The translations under genes were made by a program, and so were the position numbers. This document shows positions 1 to 8,703 of a stretch of DNA of 64,000 nt, one piece after another. Each line of letters starts with the position of its first letter. The first letter of the stretch is position 1. Under the pieces are notes generated by a model. It was not told the origin of the DNA. It did not search any database and saw only the letters and a program-made list of their open reading frames with translations. Origin of the DNA: Myxococcales bacterium (GTDB lineage: Bacteria > Myxococcota_A > Polyangia > Polyangiales > Polyangiaceae); contig JACPVJ010000088.1 in NCBI GenBank assembly GCA_016191785.1, positions 20,303 to 84,302 of the forward strand. Direction: 5' to 3'.

Positions 1-2652
1 CGTGTGCCCGGTGTAGGCGGAGTCGACCTCGTAGGCGCGCGGGATCGACAGATCAAGGTGCTGGTGGATCCCGCGAAGCTCAGCGGCCTCGGCCTCGCCG
101 TGGACGACGTCGGCACCGCGATTCGCGCGCAGAACCTCGACATCCCTGGTGGGTTCATGGAGCGCGGTTCGCGCGAGCTCGTCGTCAAGACCAAAGGCGA
201 GGTCAAGACCGCGGCGGAGGTCGGCGACATCATCATCCCGAACGCGGCTGGCAGCTTCGTCCGCGTTCGAGACGTCGCTGAGATCCGCGACACCGTCGAA
301 GACGCCCGGTCTGCGTCCTTCCTGAACGGCGTGTCGGCGGTCTCTCTCGTCGTACGCAAGCAATCCGGCGCTAACACGGTGGAGGTCGCCCAACGCGTCC
401 GCAAGGAGCTCGATGCCGTGCGACCGCGTATCGAGAAGGCGGGTGCCAGCCTGGCGGTTCCGACGGACAACTCGAGATACATCGAGCACTCGATCCACGA
501 CGTTCAGTTCGACCTGGCGTTTGGCGCGTTGCTGGCGATCGTCATCATCCTGTTTTTCTTGCACGACTTCCGGGCAACCGTGATCAGCGCCACGGCCATT
601 CCGACCAGCGTCATCGCTACCTTCGCGTTCATCCAGGTGATGGGCTTCACGTTCAACAACATGACCATGCTGGGTCTGTCGCTCTCGATCGGCATCCTGA
701 TCGACGACGCGATCGTCGTCATCGAGAACATTCACAGACACCTCGAGCTCGGCGAAACGCCCATGACCGCAGCGTCGAAGGCTACCGGCGAAATCTTCCT
801 CGCTGTGCTGGCCACCACGTCGTCCATCCTGGCGGTCTTCGTCCCAGTGGCGTTCATGCGCGGCATCATCGGCCGCTTCTTCTTCCAGTTCGGGCTCACG
901 GTCAGCTTCGCGGTCGCGGTGTCGATGCTCGTCTCCTTCACGCTGACGCCCATGCTCTCGTCACGCTTTCTGAAGGCGACACACGGCGAGCCCAAGAACC
1001 CTCTCGCGCGCTTCATCGAGCACGTGCTGGCGGCCTTGGATCGCGCCTACGGCGGGCTCTTGAGGGCGGCGCTTCGCCACCGGTTTGTGACGATCGGCGT
1101 CGCTATCGCCGCCCTGATCGGCGCGTTCGCTCTCGTGTCGCGCGTGAAGGTCGAGTTCATTCCCCCCGAAGATCGCGGTGAGTTCACGCTGAGCGTCGAG
1201 CTCCCCACCGGCACTTCCCTCGAGGGCACGAAGAAAGTGGTCGAGGGAGTGGCGTCGGACCTGCGCCAACAGGCTGCGGGGGTGAAGTTCGCGTTCACGA
1301 CCATTGGCGAGGGAGCGCAGGGCCAGGTCAACCAGGGCAAGATCCAGGTCGTTCTGACTCCGGCCAAGGAGCGCGCGTTCCACCAGGAGGCGCTCATGGC
1401 CTGGACGCGCGGTCGCTACGGCGCTCTGGCGCACGCGAAGGTGACCGCGACGCCGATCAACGCCGTGGGCGGCGGCGGCGGCGGCTTCCGCTCCCAACCG
1501 CTTCAGTTCAACGTGCGCGGCGCCGACATGCAACAGCTCGTCGACGTGACCGAGCGCTTGAAGCAGGAGCTGGGAAAGGTCCAGGGTATCGTCGATCTCG
1601 ACACGACGTATCGGGGTGGAAAGCCGGAGGTCGAGATCGTGCTGGATCGCGAGCGCGCTGCGGATCTCGGGGTGCCCGTGGCGTCGGTCGGGAGAGTACT
1701 CCGCGCGCTGGTCGCAGACGACGCTGTCAGCGAGCTCAAGCAGGGCGTCGATGCGTTCGACATCGTCGTGCAGCTGCCCCAAGAGCTCCGCAACGAGGTC
1801 GACCAGCTGTCCAACCTGCAAGTCAGATCCGTGAGTGGCGCTCTCGTCGACCTGGCGAGCGTCGTGCGGGTGGAACGCGGCGAGGGGCCCGCCCAGATCG
1901 AGCGTCAGGCACGGCAGCGACAGATCACCGTGCTCGCCGGGCTGCAGGGTCTCCCTCTCGGCGAGGCCAAGAACCGACTCGACGAGGCGGCCAAAGGCGT
2001 CGTCCCGCCGGCGCTCACAACGGACTACGCCGGCATGGCGGACATCATGGGTGAGTCGTTCAAATACATGGGGCTGGCCCTGATTCTGGCAATCGTGCTG
2101 GTCTACATGATCCTCGCCGCGCAGTTCGACAGCTTCGTGCAGCCGATCACGATCATGCTCTCACTGCCCTTGAGCCTTGTTGGGGCCTTTGGAGCTCTCT
2201 ATGTCTCGCGCATGACGCTCAACATCTTCTCGATGATCGGGATCATCATGCTGATGGGGCTCGTCACCAAGAACGCTATCTTGCTCGTCGACTTCACCAA
2301 CCATCTGCGCGACAGCGGCGAGGAAATGTACGAGGCGTTGGTCAAGGCCGGCATCATCCGTCTGCGTCCCATCTTCATGACGACGGCAGCCATGATCTTC
2401 GGGATGATTCCCGTGGCGCTGGCGATGAGCGAAGGCGGCGAGACCCGCGCGCCAATGGCGGTGTGCGTGATCGGCGGGCTCATCACGTCCACAGCCCTCA
2501 CCCTGGTCGTGGTGCCAGTCGTGTACACATTCTTGGATCGGATTGCGCACAGCGGACCGATGCGCTGGATCGCCGGCAAGCTCCTGACGGACTCCCCGCA
2601 AAGCGCGCGGGGACTCGCGCCGGCTCCAGAACCGGAGGACAACGCTTCATGA
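1..2652 (+). CDS. RND-family efflux pump inner-membrane subunit (AcrB/HAE1-like), 5' truncated by window edge
   Basis: Inner-membrane proton/drug antiporter of a tripartite efflux system. About 883 codons are present and the frame is open at base 1. AcrB-type proteins are usually near 1040 residues, so the N-terminal membrane segment and part of the first porter domain lie outside the window. Counting from the GTG at base 4, residues 170-330 hold the first transmembrane block, with the paired acidic residues of helix 4 (D234, D235 in [11 protein letters not shown]) that relay protons. A Gly-rich loop lies near residues 480-486, and the second transmembrane block begins near residue 690. The stop overlaps the ATG of the TolC-like gene in an ATGA, so the two are probably translationally coupled. 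The substrate cannot be deduced, and the periplasmic adaptor is expected just upstream of the window. Confidence 0.93.
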   Translation, partial: RVPGVGGVDLVGARDRQIKVLVDPAKLSGLGLAVDDVGTAIRAQNLDIPGGFMERGSRELVVKTKGEVKTAAEVGDIIIPNAAGSFVRVRDVAEIRDTVEDARSASFLNGVSAVSLVVRKQSGANTVEVAQRVRKELDAVRPRIEKAGASLAVPTDNSRYIEHSIHDVQFDLAFGALLAIVIILFFLHDFRATVISATAIPTSVIATFAFIQVMGFTFNNMTMLGLSLSIGILIDDAIVVIENIHRHLELGETPMTAASKATGEIFLAVLATTSSILAVFVPVAFMRGIIGRFFFQFGLTVSFAVAVSMLVSFTLTPMLSSRFLKATHGEPKNPLARFIEHVLAALDRAYGGLLRAALRHRFVTIGVAIAALIGAFALVSRVKVEFIPPEDRGEFTLSVELPTGTSLEGTKKVVEGVASDLRQQAAGVKFAFTTIGEGAQGQVNQGKIQVVLTPAKERAFHQEALMAWTRGRYGALAHAKVTATPINAVGGGGGGFRSQPLQFNVRGADMQQLVDVTERLKQELGKVQGIVDLDTTYRGGKPEVEIVLDRERAADLGVPVASVGRVLRALVADDAVSELKQGVDAFDIVVQLPQELRNEVDQLSNLQVRSVSGALVDLASVVRVERGEGPAQIERQARQRQITVLAGLQGLPLGEAKNRLDEAAKGVVPPALTTDYAGMADIMGESFKYMGLALILAIVLVYMILAAQFDSFVQPITIMLSLPLSLVGAFGALYVSRMTLNIFSMIGIIMLMGLVTKNAILLVDFTNHLRDSGEEMYEALVKAGIIRLRPIFMTTAAMIFGMIPVALAMSEGGETRAPMAVCVIGGLITSTALTLVVVPVVYTFLDRIAHSGPMRWIAGKLLTDSPQSARGLAPAPEPEDNAS

Positions 2653-4190
2653 CCCGACGTTCGGAACTGCTGGGACTGGTTTCTCTGACGATGTCGCTGA
2701 CCGCGGCCGTCGCCGCGGCGCAACCCACGCAAGAAACGGCGCCTGCCGCCGAAGTTCCGCTCGTCGCGCGCCCGCTGCCCGACGCCAAGGAGTCGCCGCT
2801 GGTTGTGCTCAAACCTGTCGCCGGCGGCCTGACGTCGAGCCAGGTCGCCCGCCGCACCGTCGCGAGCAGCGCGACAGTGCGCGCCCGGCAGGCGGAAGTG
2901 GAGGTCGCTGAGGCAAAGTTTGATCAGACGACGGTCCAGTACTTTCCTCGCGTCGGGCTCAAGGCGACCTACACCCGCCTCTCGCCCGTCTCGAGCGGGT
3001 TCGGCAGCGGCGCCCTCGTCGGCGCGGGGAATCCGGGGCTGCTCACGACTGGTCCGTGTCCTGGCGGCGTCGGAGTGTGTGTCCTCGACTCGGCCGGCCA
3101 ACCCGTGGGCGCAGCAGCGTTCGAGATCGAGTCGTTGAAGGACAACTACGCGTTGACCGCCTCCGCGGCGATTCCGCTCAGCGACTACGTCACGAAGCTC
3201 TCGCACGCGGCCGCGGCAGCCCAGGCGACCCGCCGGGCTGCGAGGCTTGCGACGCGCGCCGAGCGCCTCAAGGTTCAGGCCGAAGCGAAGGTGCTCTACT
3301 ACACTTGGGTGCGCTCGCTCGGCCAAGTCGCCGTCGCGCAAAAGTCCCTCGACCGGACTCGTGCACGCCAAACGGACGCCGCAGCCGGCTTTTCTCTCGG
3401 CAGTATTTCGAAAGCCGATCTGATGCGCCTCGAGGCGCTCGTCGCCAACACCGAGTTCGCCGTCAAAGAGGGCGAGACGATGCGCTCGCTCGCAGCTCGA
3501 CAGCTTCAGATCCTCATGGGAGACAAGTCGAGCGCGAGCTATCAGGTCGGCGAGGACGTGCTGGTCCCCGCGACCGCAGAGGTCCGCGGTGGACTCGATG
3601 GCCTGTCGACCGAAGCGCTTTCGCGTCGCCTGGAGCTTGCCGCACTGGATCAGACCGCTCGGTCGCTCCGCTCCGGAGCCAAAGCGGTCGGCGCTGGTGC
3701 GTACCCGCGGCTCGAAGCGTTCGGTGACATCACCTACGCGAACCCGAACCCGCGGTACTTCCCGGCGCGGCGCGAATGGAACTCCACCTGGGCGGTAGGG
3801 CTCTCGGCGAGCTGGACGGTCACCGAAGCTTTCTCGACTTCCGCTGCCGCGCGCGAGCTTTCCGCAAGCGCTCGGAACATCGAAGCGCAGGCTGAGGCGC
3901 TGCGCAACGCGATCCGCCAAGAGGTCGCCGCGGCGTATCTCGACCGGGAGAGAGCGAGGGTCGCGATCCAGACCTCTCAGCGTGCTGCACGGGCGGCAGA
4001 GGAGGCCTACCGCGTCGCGACGGATCTCTATCGGGTTGGGCGGGCCACGACGACGGAGCTCATCGAAGCCGAGCTGGACCTTCTCAACGCGCGACTTGCC
4101 GAGCTGAACGCACACATCGGGCTGCGTATCGCCGAGGTTCGCCTGTCGCATGCGGTCGGGCGGGACGTACCAGCCGGAGCCGGCGGGTGA
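2649..4190 (+). CDS. TolC-family outer-membrane efflux channel
   Basis: Outer-membrane factor that completes the tripartite pump with the preceding RND protein. I chose the ATG at 2649, which overlaps the RND stop by 4 bp. It gives a 513-residue precursor with a typical signal peptide (basic MTRRSE, a hydrophobic stretch, then a cleavage-like AVAAAQ). The frame is open further upstream, but that part overlaps the pump gene. The mature part shows the two long Ala/Glu/Arg-rich coiled-coil halves of OEP proteins (about residues 80-290 and 300-500), including a segment near the end with TDLYRVGRATTTELIEAE, typical of the second helical hairpin. The stop overlaps the GTG of the next gene, which extends the operon. 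Family assignment is firm; the substrate is unknown. Confidence 0.9.
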   Translation: MTRRSELLGLVSLTMSLTAAVAAAQPTQETAPAAEVPLVARPLPDAKESPLVVLKPVAGGLTSSQVARRTVASSATVRARQAEVEVAEAKFDQTTVQYFPRVGLKATYTRLSPVSSGFGSGALVGAGNPGLLTTGPCPGGVGVCVLDSAGQPVGAAAFEIESLKDNYALTASAAIPLSDYVTKLSHAAAAAQATRRAARLATRAERLKVQAEAKVLYYTWVRSLGQVAVAQKSLDRTRARQTDAAAGFSLGSISKADLMRLEALVANTEFAVKEGETMRSLAARQLQILMGDKSSASYQVGEDVLVPATAEVRGGLDGLSTEALSRRLELAALDQTARSLRSGAKAVGAGAYPRLEAFGDITYANPNPRYFPARREWNSTWAVGLSASWTVTEAFSTSAAARELSASARNIEAQAEALRNAIRQEVAAAYLDRERARVAIQTSQRAARAAEEAYRVATDLYRVGRATTTELIEAELDLLNARLAELNAHIGLRIAEVRLSHAVGRDVPAGAGG

Positions 4191-5431
4191 CGACCATGAT
4201 GCCGTGGTTGTTCGACCCCGACGATCCATCGGCACGCATCGTACGGTCCCTGGCCCCCGCCGTGCTCGCGCTCGGCTACGCAGCCCTTGGCCTCGCGGCA
4301 TGGGCGATCCGCAGTCGGCGTTCGGGGCCGTTCCGCGACGAGGAGATGGATCACCGCGGGACCGGCGGTCTGACCACGGCAGGTTTGCGCCATTTCTTTG
4401 CCTGGCTGATGCGCCCTGTGTGGTCCCTCGCTGTTGTGGCACAGGTTCCGCCCAACGCGATCACGACGCTCTCGCTCGGCCTGTCGGTCGGCGCGGGCGT
4501 CGCGCTCTCGTCGGGTCACTTTGCCCTCGGTGGCTGGCTCTTCGTGACGGCCGGCTCCCTCGACTTCGTGGACGGCCGCGTTGCACGGGTGACGGGGCGC
4601 GTGACGCGCACTGGCGCGGTCTTGGACTCCGTGCTGGACCGTTACGCCGAGGCCGCCGTGCTGGTCGGGCTTGCCTGGTACTATCGGTCGTCCTGGGTGC
4701 TCGTTCCGGCACTGCTCGCCGTCATCGGGTCACAGATGGTGCCCTACGTTCGCGCAAAGGGCGAAGCGCTCGGCGCGAGCATGAAGAGCGTGGGCTTCAT
4801 GCAGCGGCCGGAGCGGATCGCGGTGCTCGGGCTTGGCACGGCGTTCGCTCCGGTCGTCGAAGCCGTGCTCGATCCAATGGGCAGGCACCCCGCGCACCGG
4901 CTGGCCATGGCGGCGCTGGTGTTGATCGCACTGACTTCACACGCCACTGCGCTCCAGCGCCTGCAAGCGCTGGTGCGCTCGCTGAGCGGAACCGTCCTGC
5001 CCGCTCGAACGACTTTCCTGCGCGCGTTGTTCACCAGCGCGCTCGCCACGTCTGTCGACTTCGTGGTCGCGAATCTCGCGGATCGCGGCGACGCACCCGC
5101 CACTCTGGCAACGGTCGCGGGCTGCGCGGCCGGTGGCCTGGTGGCCTGGATGCTGTGCCGCGTCTGGACATTCGCCGCCACTGGCGCCACGAGCATGCCA
5201 CCGCTCTGGCGCTTCGCGTTCGTGTGGGCGAGCTCCACCGCGCTGAACACCGGAGGCGTGTGGGTCGGATTGTGCGTCCCAGGGATGAGCTTCCTCGGCA
5301 GCTGGTTGTTGACCCGTGCGGTCGTCTACACGACTTGGAACTACCCGTTGATGTGGGATTACATCCAAGGTGAACCAACACAGTGTTTGCCTGGCAGCGG
5401 GCCCGAGTCGATGAGGTCGACCTGCCCATGA
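4187..5431 (+). CDS. Fusion: CDP-alcohol phosphatidyltransferase + GtrA-like membrane domain
   Basis: Membrane enzyme predicted to move a phosphatidyl or phospho-alcohol group from a CDP-activated donor. The family signature is complete and correctly spaced: D126-x2-D129-G130-x2-A133-R134-x8-G143-x3-D147-x3-D151. Several hydrophobic helices surround it. From about residue 265 the protein continues into a second membrane module resembling GtrA (four helices, TSVDFVVANL near the start, CRVWTF in the middle, then TRAVVYTTWNYPLMW), a family linked to lipid-linked sugar transfer. The start GTG overlaps the TolC stop, and the gene's own stop overlaps the next ATG, so it sits inside an efflux operon. 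The acceptor alcohol is unknown; inositol phosphate is possible by analogy. In this window the same two modules also occur as separate genes (13627-14361 and 17808-18221). Confidence 0.85.
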   Translation: MTTMMPWLFDPDDPSARIVRSLAPAVLALGYAALGLAAWAIRSRRSGPFRDEEMDHRGTGGLTTAGLRHFFAWLMRPVWSLAVVAQVPPNAITTLSLGLSVGAGVALSSGHFALGGWLFVTAGSLDFVDGRVARVTGRVTRTGAVLDSVLDRYAEAAVLVGLAWYYRSSWVLVPALLAVIGSQMVPYVRAKGEALGASMKSVGFMQRPERIAVLGLGTAFAPVVEAVLDPMGRHPAHRLAMAALVLIALTSHATALQRLQALVRSLSGTVLPARTTFLRALFTSALATSVDFVVANLADRGDAPATLATVAGCAAGGLVAWMLCRVWTFAATGATSMPPLWRFAFVWASSTALNTGGVWVGLCVPGMSFLGSWLLTRAVVYTTWNYPLMWDYIQGEPTQCLPGSGPESMRSTCP

Positions 5432-5829
5432 GCGATCAGGGCGCGGGAGCCGCCGACGTAGCGGCGGTGTGCGTCGCCAACATCGGCCCCAAGGAGCGGC
5501 GAACGCGCATGCGGTTTGGCGTGATCCTTCTCGGCGGCGGGGCCGGCCTCGCCGCGGTGCTTGTCGGGATCGAGGCGCACCGACTCTGGCGGCTCCTGCT
5601 GTTCTTGCCCTTTTGGGCTGGGGCACTCGGAATGCTGCAAGCCCGCGCGAAGACCTGAGTGGCCCTCGCGTCGCGCGGTCAGCGCGACCTGGACACCGGG
5701 CCGGCGGCGATCACCGACACCGCCGAGCTCTCTCAGGTGTGCCGCCAAGCTCGCAAGGTCCACTTGAAGTCACTGCTCCTGGCCACGGCGCTCGTCGCGC
5801 TGGTCTTGATGATTCCAACCCAGATGTGA
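5428..5829 (+). CDS. Small membrane protein, candidate selenoprotein (in-frame UGA = Sec77)
   Basis: The ATG at 5428 overlaps the previous stop. The frame runs 76 codons to a TGA at 5656-5658 and then continues without a shift for 56 more codons to a TGA at 5827-5829, which would give 133 residues with Sec at 77. The upstream half has two hydrophobic helices (RFGVILLGGGAGL and LLLFLPFWAGALG). The downstream half is amphipathic (VALASRGQRDLD, QARKVHLK) and ends in a third helix. The two halves read as one protein, with the UGA in ARAKT-U-VALASRG. From memory, related myxobacterial proteins tend to have Cys here, but I could not check. A SECIS-like hairpin follows the UGA. Alternatives are a nonsense mutation, or two separate genes of 76 and 56 residues with a GTG start at 5659. 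Function unknown. Confidence 0.6.
5656..5688 (+). promoter_or_regulatory. Candidate bacterial SECIS element after in-frame UGA
   Basis: After the TGA at 5656-5658 come 11 nt, then a perfect 7-bp stem (GTCGCGC 5670-5676 with GCGCGAC 5682-5688) closing a 5-nt loop GGTCA (5677-5681). The loop begins 19 nt past the UGA. Loop content and distance match what I recall of the E. coli fdhF SECIS, whose apical loop is GGUC at the same distance. The stem also codes for protein, so its pairing could be partly fortuitous in GC-rich DNA. Confidence 0.55.
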
Positions 5830-5831
5830 AG

Positions 5832-6440
5832 CTACTTGGACGTCATGAAGCGTAGCGCGCTGTCCTCGAGCGCTGTGTGTGGATCGAACACGCCAACGCC
5901 CAGGAGAAAACCGAGCAGTAGCTGGTTTTCCCCCTTTCGCCCGGGCACGTCGTTCCAGGCGTGCCACAGGTATTGAAGCGACAGCCCGCCCGAGACCGCG
6001 AACCCGGCACCCAACGGCATCCCAACCCCGCCAGAGCCATGCGGTGTCATCAAGTCCAACGTGGGCCTCATGTCGCCATCCACGCTCCGGAGCTCGGTGA
6101 GTCCGAGCAGCCCGAGCCCCGCATCTCCAACGAAGAACGGCGTTCCGCCCGTCTCGCCAGAGTACGTCGTGAGCGCGTTCAGCTCGAGGGCACCGCCCAG
6201 CACGTCGCGTCCCACGGGCCGAAAGCCAAACCCCAGGGTCGCGCCGCCATTCGCGCCCGGTCCCGTCGTCATGCCACCCGCCGCCAGGGTCGCCGTGTGA
6301 ACGGCAGTCGGCTTCGCTCCCGCGAGTGGTACGCCGATCCCGTACCGCGCCATGGCGACCGGAGCCCCTGGCCGCTGGCAACCGGCGACCAACGCCAGAG
6401 CTGCGCCCAGGGCGATCAGCCGCAGCCGAGCTGGGGTCAC
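5832..6440 (-). CDS. Putative outer-membrane lipoprotein, function unknown
   Basis: About 202 residues from the GTG at 6440, which has a GGAGGG about 11 nt upstream. An in-frame ATG at 6479 would add 13 basic residues. The N-terminus is a lipoprotein signal (LRLIALGAALALVAG followed by Cys, lipobox LVAG-C). The rest is Gly-rich with alternating hydrophobic and polar stretches (GGATLGFGFRPVG, FAVSGGLSLQYLWH, LLLGFLLGVGVFDPH) and could be a small beta-barrel or beta-sandwich. No enzyme motif is visible. It converges on the candidate selenoprotein gene and lies on the far side of the TetR promoter region. I do not recognise the family. Confidence 0.6.
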   Translation of the reverse strand: MTPARLRLIALGAALALVAGCQRPGAPVAMARYGIGVPLAGAKPTAVHTATLAAGGMTTGPGANGGATLGFGFRPVGRDVLGGALELNALTTYSGETGGTPFFVGDAGLGLLGLTELRSVDGDMRPTLDLMTPHGSGGVGMPLGAGFAVSGGLSLQYLWHAWNDVPGRKGENQLLLGFLLGVGVFDPHTALEDSALRFMTSK

Positions 6441-6752
6441 GCGAAGCGGTTCCCTCCACGGAGGTCTCCGAAAAGGCACTTTTCCCGTTTATGGCCCCGA
6501 TCGTCCTCCTGTCAACAGAGTGGAACAAGGTGACCAGGGCTGCCGGAACAAGTGCGGCAAGACCCAGCGCAACACCCCGGCGGAACTGTGTCTCTCGCCT
6601 GCGCCGGCGAGCGGCGATGCCGCCTGCGAGGCCAGCAAGCCCCAACACCGTGCCGGCGCGCGGCATCACGATGAGCATCATGTCGAGCGCGGATTGACGT
6701 GAGTGAGCACGATGCAGCCGGATTTCGCGCGAGCCGGCGTTTGAATTGCGGC
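6441..6752. other. Gene-poor interval with one doubtful minus-strand membrane ORF
   Basis: No convincing gene. On the minus strand an open frame from an ATG at 6681 starts with MMLIVMPRAGTVLG, then GLAGLAGGIAARRRRR and a second hydrophobic stretch, before running out of frame into the lipoprotein gene. The P-x-x-G-hydrophobic-RRRRR pattern resembles a PEP-CTERM-type tail but sits at an N-terminus, so it may be a remnant or chance. Confidence 0.25.
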
Positions 6753-6781
6753 TTGACGTCGGTATTGTACATATGTACAAA
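6753..6781 (+). promoter_or_regulatory. TetR gene promoter with overlapping 16-bp palindromic operator
   Basis: TTGACG at 6753-6758 and TACAAA at 6776-6781 are separated by exactly 17 bp, which fits a sigma-70-type promoter reading toward the TetR gene at 6801. The perfect palindrome TTGTACATATGTACAA (6765-6780) covers the spacer and -10, where a bound repressor would block polymerase. This suggests autoregulation by the TetR protein. Confidence 0.6.
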
Positions 6782-6800
6782 TCGTTCAGGAAAAGTCACT

Positions 6801-7514
6801 GTGAACGCTTCAAGAGAACATCAGAGCGTTGTACAGACGTATAAATCGCCGGCGAACCACGGCGCGGCGCCGCTGCTGGACGTAGCCGCAAGGCTGTTCC
6901 GCGAGCACGGCGTAGCCGGCACCTCCGTGCGGGCGATTGCCGACGCCTCCGGCATGATGCTCGGGAGCGTCACCTATCGCTACCCGAGCAAGGAGTCGCT
7001 GGTGCTGGCGCTAATGCAGCGCGCGGTCACACGGGTTACCGCCGCGGTGCTCGCAGCCGTGGGGGGCGTCGCGGATCCGGTCGAGCGGCTTCGACTGGCT
7101 CTGCGGGCTCACCTCCGCGCCCTGCTTCGCGACGACGCCATCCACGTGTTGCTGTTCGACTGGCGGCGACTGTCCGAGCCCACGCGTGCCGCGCTCGCGC
7201 GAGAACGACACCGTTACGAGTCGATCTGGGACGGTCTCATCTTTGCGGCCGCGGCGAGCGGGCAGCTCGCGCCGGGGCTCGATTTGAGCCTCGTCCGGAA
7301 GTTCGCGTTCGGCGCGGCCAATTCCGTCGCCTTCTGGTATCGCCCCGACGGGGAGAGGTCTCCGGAAGAGATCGCCGATGCCTTCTCTGCCTTCATCGGA
7401 CTTGGAACGCTCGCCGTGGCGACGCGCCCGCGCGACGTCGCGGCAGCCTACGAGCAGCTCGGCGCCGGTGGGCGTGCTCGCGCGGCCGTGCCGGCGAAAC
7501 GACCCAGGAAATGA
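6801..7514 (+). CDS. TetR/AcrR-family transcriptional regulator
   Basis: About 237 residues from the GTG at 6801, which has an AGGA about 10 nt upstream and lies just after the promoter/operator. The longer frame from 6699 would run through that promoter and is rejected. The N-terminal helix-turn-helix is typical: LLDVAARLFREHG, then GTSVRAIADASGMMLGSVTYRYPSKESL, where the tyrosine motif closes the recognition helix. The C-terminal part is an all-helical ligand-binding domain with no recognisable inducer signature. The stop overlaps the next ATG in ATGA, so the regulator heads an operon with the thioesterase, the transglutaminase-like gene and an outer-membrane protein. It is likely an autorepressor acting at 6765-6780. 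Confidence 0.88.
   Translation: MNASREHQSVVQTYKSPANHGAAPLLDVAARLFREHGVAGTSVRAIADASGMMLGSVTYRYPSKESLVLALMQRAVTRVTAAVLAAVGGVADPVERLRLALRAHLRALLRDDAIHVLLFDWRRLSEPTRAALARERHRYESIWDGLIFAAAASGQLAPGLDLSLVRKFAFGAANSVAFWYRPDGERSPEEIADAFSAFIGLGTLAVATRPRDVAAAYEQLGAGGRARAAVPAKRPRK
6829..6844 (+). promoter_or_regulatory. Second, degenerate operator-like copy
   Basis: TTGTACAGACGTATAA matches the upstream palindrome at 13 of 16 positions and lies 64 bp downstream of it, inside the first codons of the TetR gene. Two similarly spaced sites could allow cooperative binding or looping, or the resemblance may be partly chance. Confidence 0.35.
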
Positions 7515-8041
7515 CGCCCCCTGACCTGGGCTGGATCGAGGAGCCGGCTCCGGGTTGGATCGCAGTCGGGCTCCCTCATGCTGTCTCGAAGGACGGCTTC
7601 GTGTCTGGAGATACGTCGGGGCACCGACTGACCGTACGCTACTTCCGCAACGAGCTCGACGGCTCGCTCCGCGCGAAGGTGTTGCTGGGACCAGGCGTTC
7701 AGGGACCACCAGGTCACGCCCACGGCGGGAGCATGGCCGCGCTCCTCGACGAGGCCATGGGCGGAGCGGCGTGGATGAGCGGGCACATGGTGGTGGCGGC
7801 CGAGCTCACCACGCGCTTCAGGAAGATGCTTCCCCTCGCCACGAGATGCGTCATCGAAGCCCGGGTCGCACACGTAGAGGGGCGGAAGGTGCGCACCGCA
7901 GCGATGCTGCGCGACGAGCAGGGCACACTGTACAGCGAGGGCGAGGCGTTGTTCATCGTGCTCGATGCCGAGCGCTTCGGCGCGCTCGCCACCGACGTCG
8001 CATCGCTCTTCACTCCGGCGGGCCGGGAGCACGCTCGATGA
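7511..8041 (+). CDS. PaaI-like hotdog-fold thioesterase
   Basis: 176-residue cytosolic protein of the hotdog thioesterase superfamily, which hydrolyses acyl-CoA thioesters. The signature lies at residues 69-84 (HAHGGSMAALLDEAMG), with the HGG loop at H71 and the conserved D80 on the central helix. Further strands (AELTTRFRKMLPLATR, IEARVAHVEGRKVRTAAML) fit the fold. The ATG overlaps the TetR stop and the stop overlaps the next ATG, so it is co-translated with its neighbours. The acyl substrate is unknown. Its place directly behind a TetR regulator suggests induction by an acyl or aromatic compound, but this is inference only. Confidence 0.82.
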   Translation: MTPPDLGWIEEPAPGWIAVGLPHAVSKDGFVSGDTSGHRLTVRYFRNELDGSLRAKVLLGPGVQGPPGHAHGGSMAALLDEAMGGAAWMSGHMVVAAELTTRFRKMLPLATRCVIEARVAHVEGRKVRTAAMLRDEQGTLYSEGEALFIVLDAERFGALATDVASLFTPAGREHAR

Positions 8042-8703
8042 CGCTCGAGAAACTGGACCACACGCTCGACCCGACGTGCTGCCTCGGCTCGACACCGTTC
8101 ATCGAAGCGGACCATCCTCGAGTGCGCTCGCTGGCTCGTGAACTCGGAGGTGCGCTCGACCCTCCGGCGCGAGCGGCGCGACTATTTCGATTCGTCCGCG
8201 ACGAGCTGCGCTATGAGTTCCGCGCCAAGCTGACCCGCGACGAGTACCGTGCCAGCCTCGTCCTCGAAGACGGCAAGGGGTTCTGCGTTCAGAAGGCCGT
8301 CCTGCTGTCCGCGTTGGCTCGAGCCGTCGACGTCCCGGCGGCGCTCGTCCTGTGCGACCTGCGTGATCGCTCTTTGTCGCCGAAGCTAACGGCGGCGTTG
8401 GGCACCGACACCATGTTCTACCACGGGCTGAACGCTTTCTATCTCGGCGGCCGGTGGCTGCTCGCCGACGCGAGCTTGTCGCCCGACGTCGTCGACCGAA
8501 AGGGCTACCGAACCGTCGAGTTCGACGGCAGCGCAAACGCCCTGCTCGCCGCGAGTCGGCTCGATGGCTCTCCGCACGCCGAGTACCTCCGGTTCCACGG
8601 CCTCTTCGACGACCTTCCCTTCGACCGCATGATGGAGGCGTTCATGATGGCGTACGGTCAAGCTGACCTGCGCGCGCTCGCCGAGCTCGGCTATCGGCTG
8701 TGA
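8038..8703 (+). CDS. Transglutaminase-like cysteine protease/amidase domain protein
   Basis: 221 residues from the ATG that overlaps the thioesterase stop. The longer upstream frame lies inside the thioesterase gene and is rejected. It belongs to the transglutaminase-like superfamily. The Cys-His-Asp triad can be placed at C83 (GKGFCVQKAVLLSALARA), H129 (FYHGLNAF) and D144 (GRWLLADAS). No signal peptide is visible, so it is probably cytosolic. Family members cleave or rearrange amide bonds. Pairing with a thioesterase in an operon is unusual and does not reveal the substrate. It overlaps or abuts the next gene at its stop. Confidence 0.8.
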   Translation: MTLEKLDHTLDPTCCLGSTPFIEADHPRVRSLARELGGALDPPARAARLFRFVRDELRYEFRAKLTRDEYRASLVLEDGKGFCVQKAVLLSALARAVDVPAALVLCDLRDRSLSPKLTAALGTDTMFYHGLNAFYLGGRWLLADASLSPDVVDRKGYRTVEFDGSANALLAASRLDGSPHAEYLRFHGLFDDLPFDRMMEAFMMAYGQADLRALAELGYRL

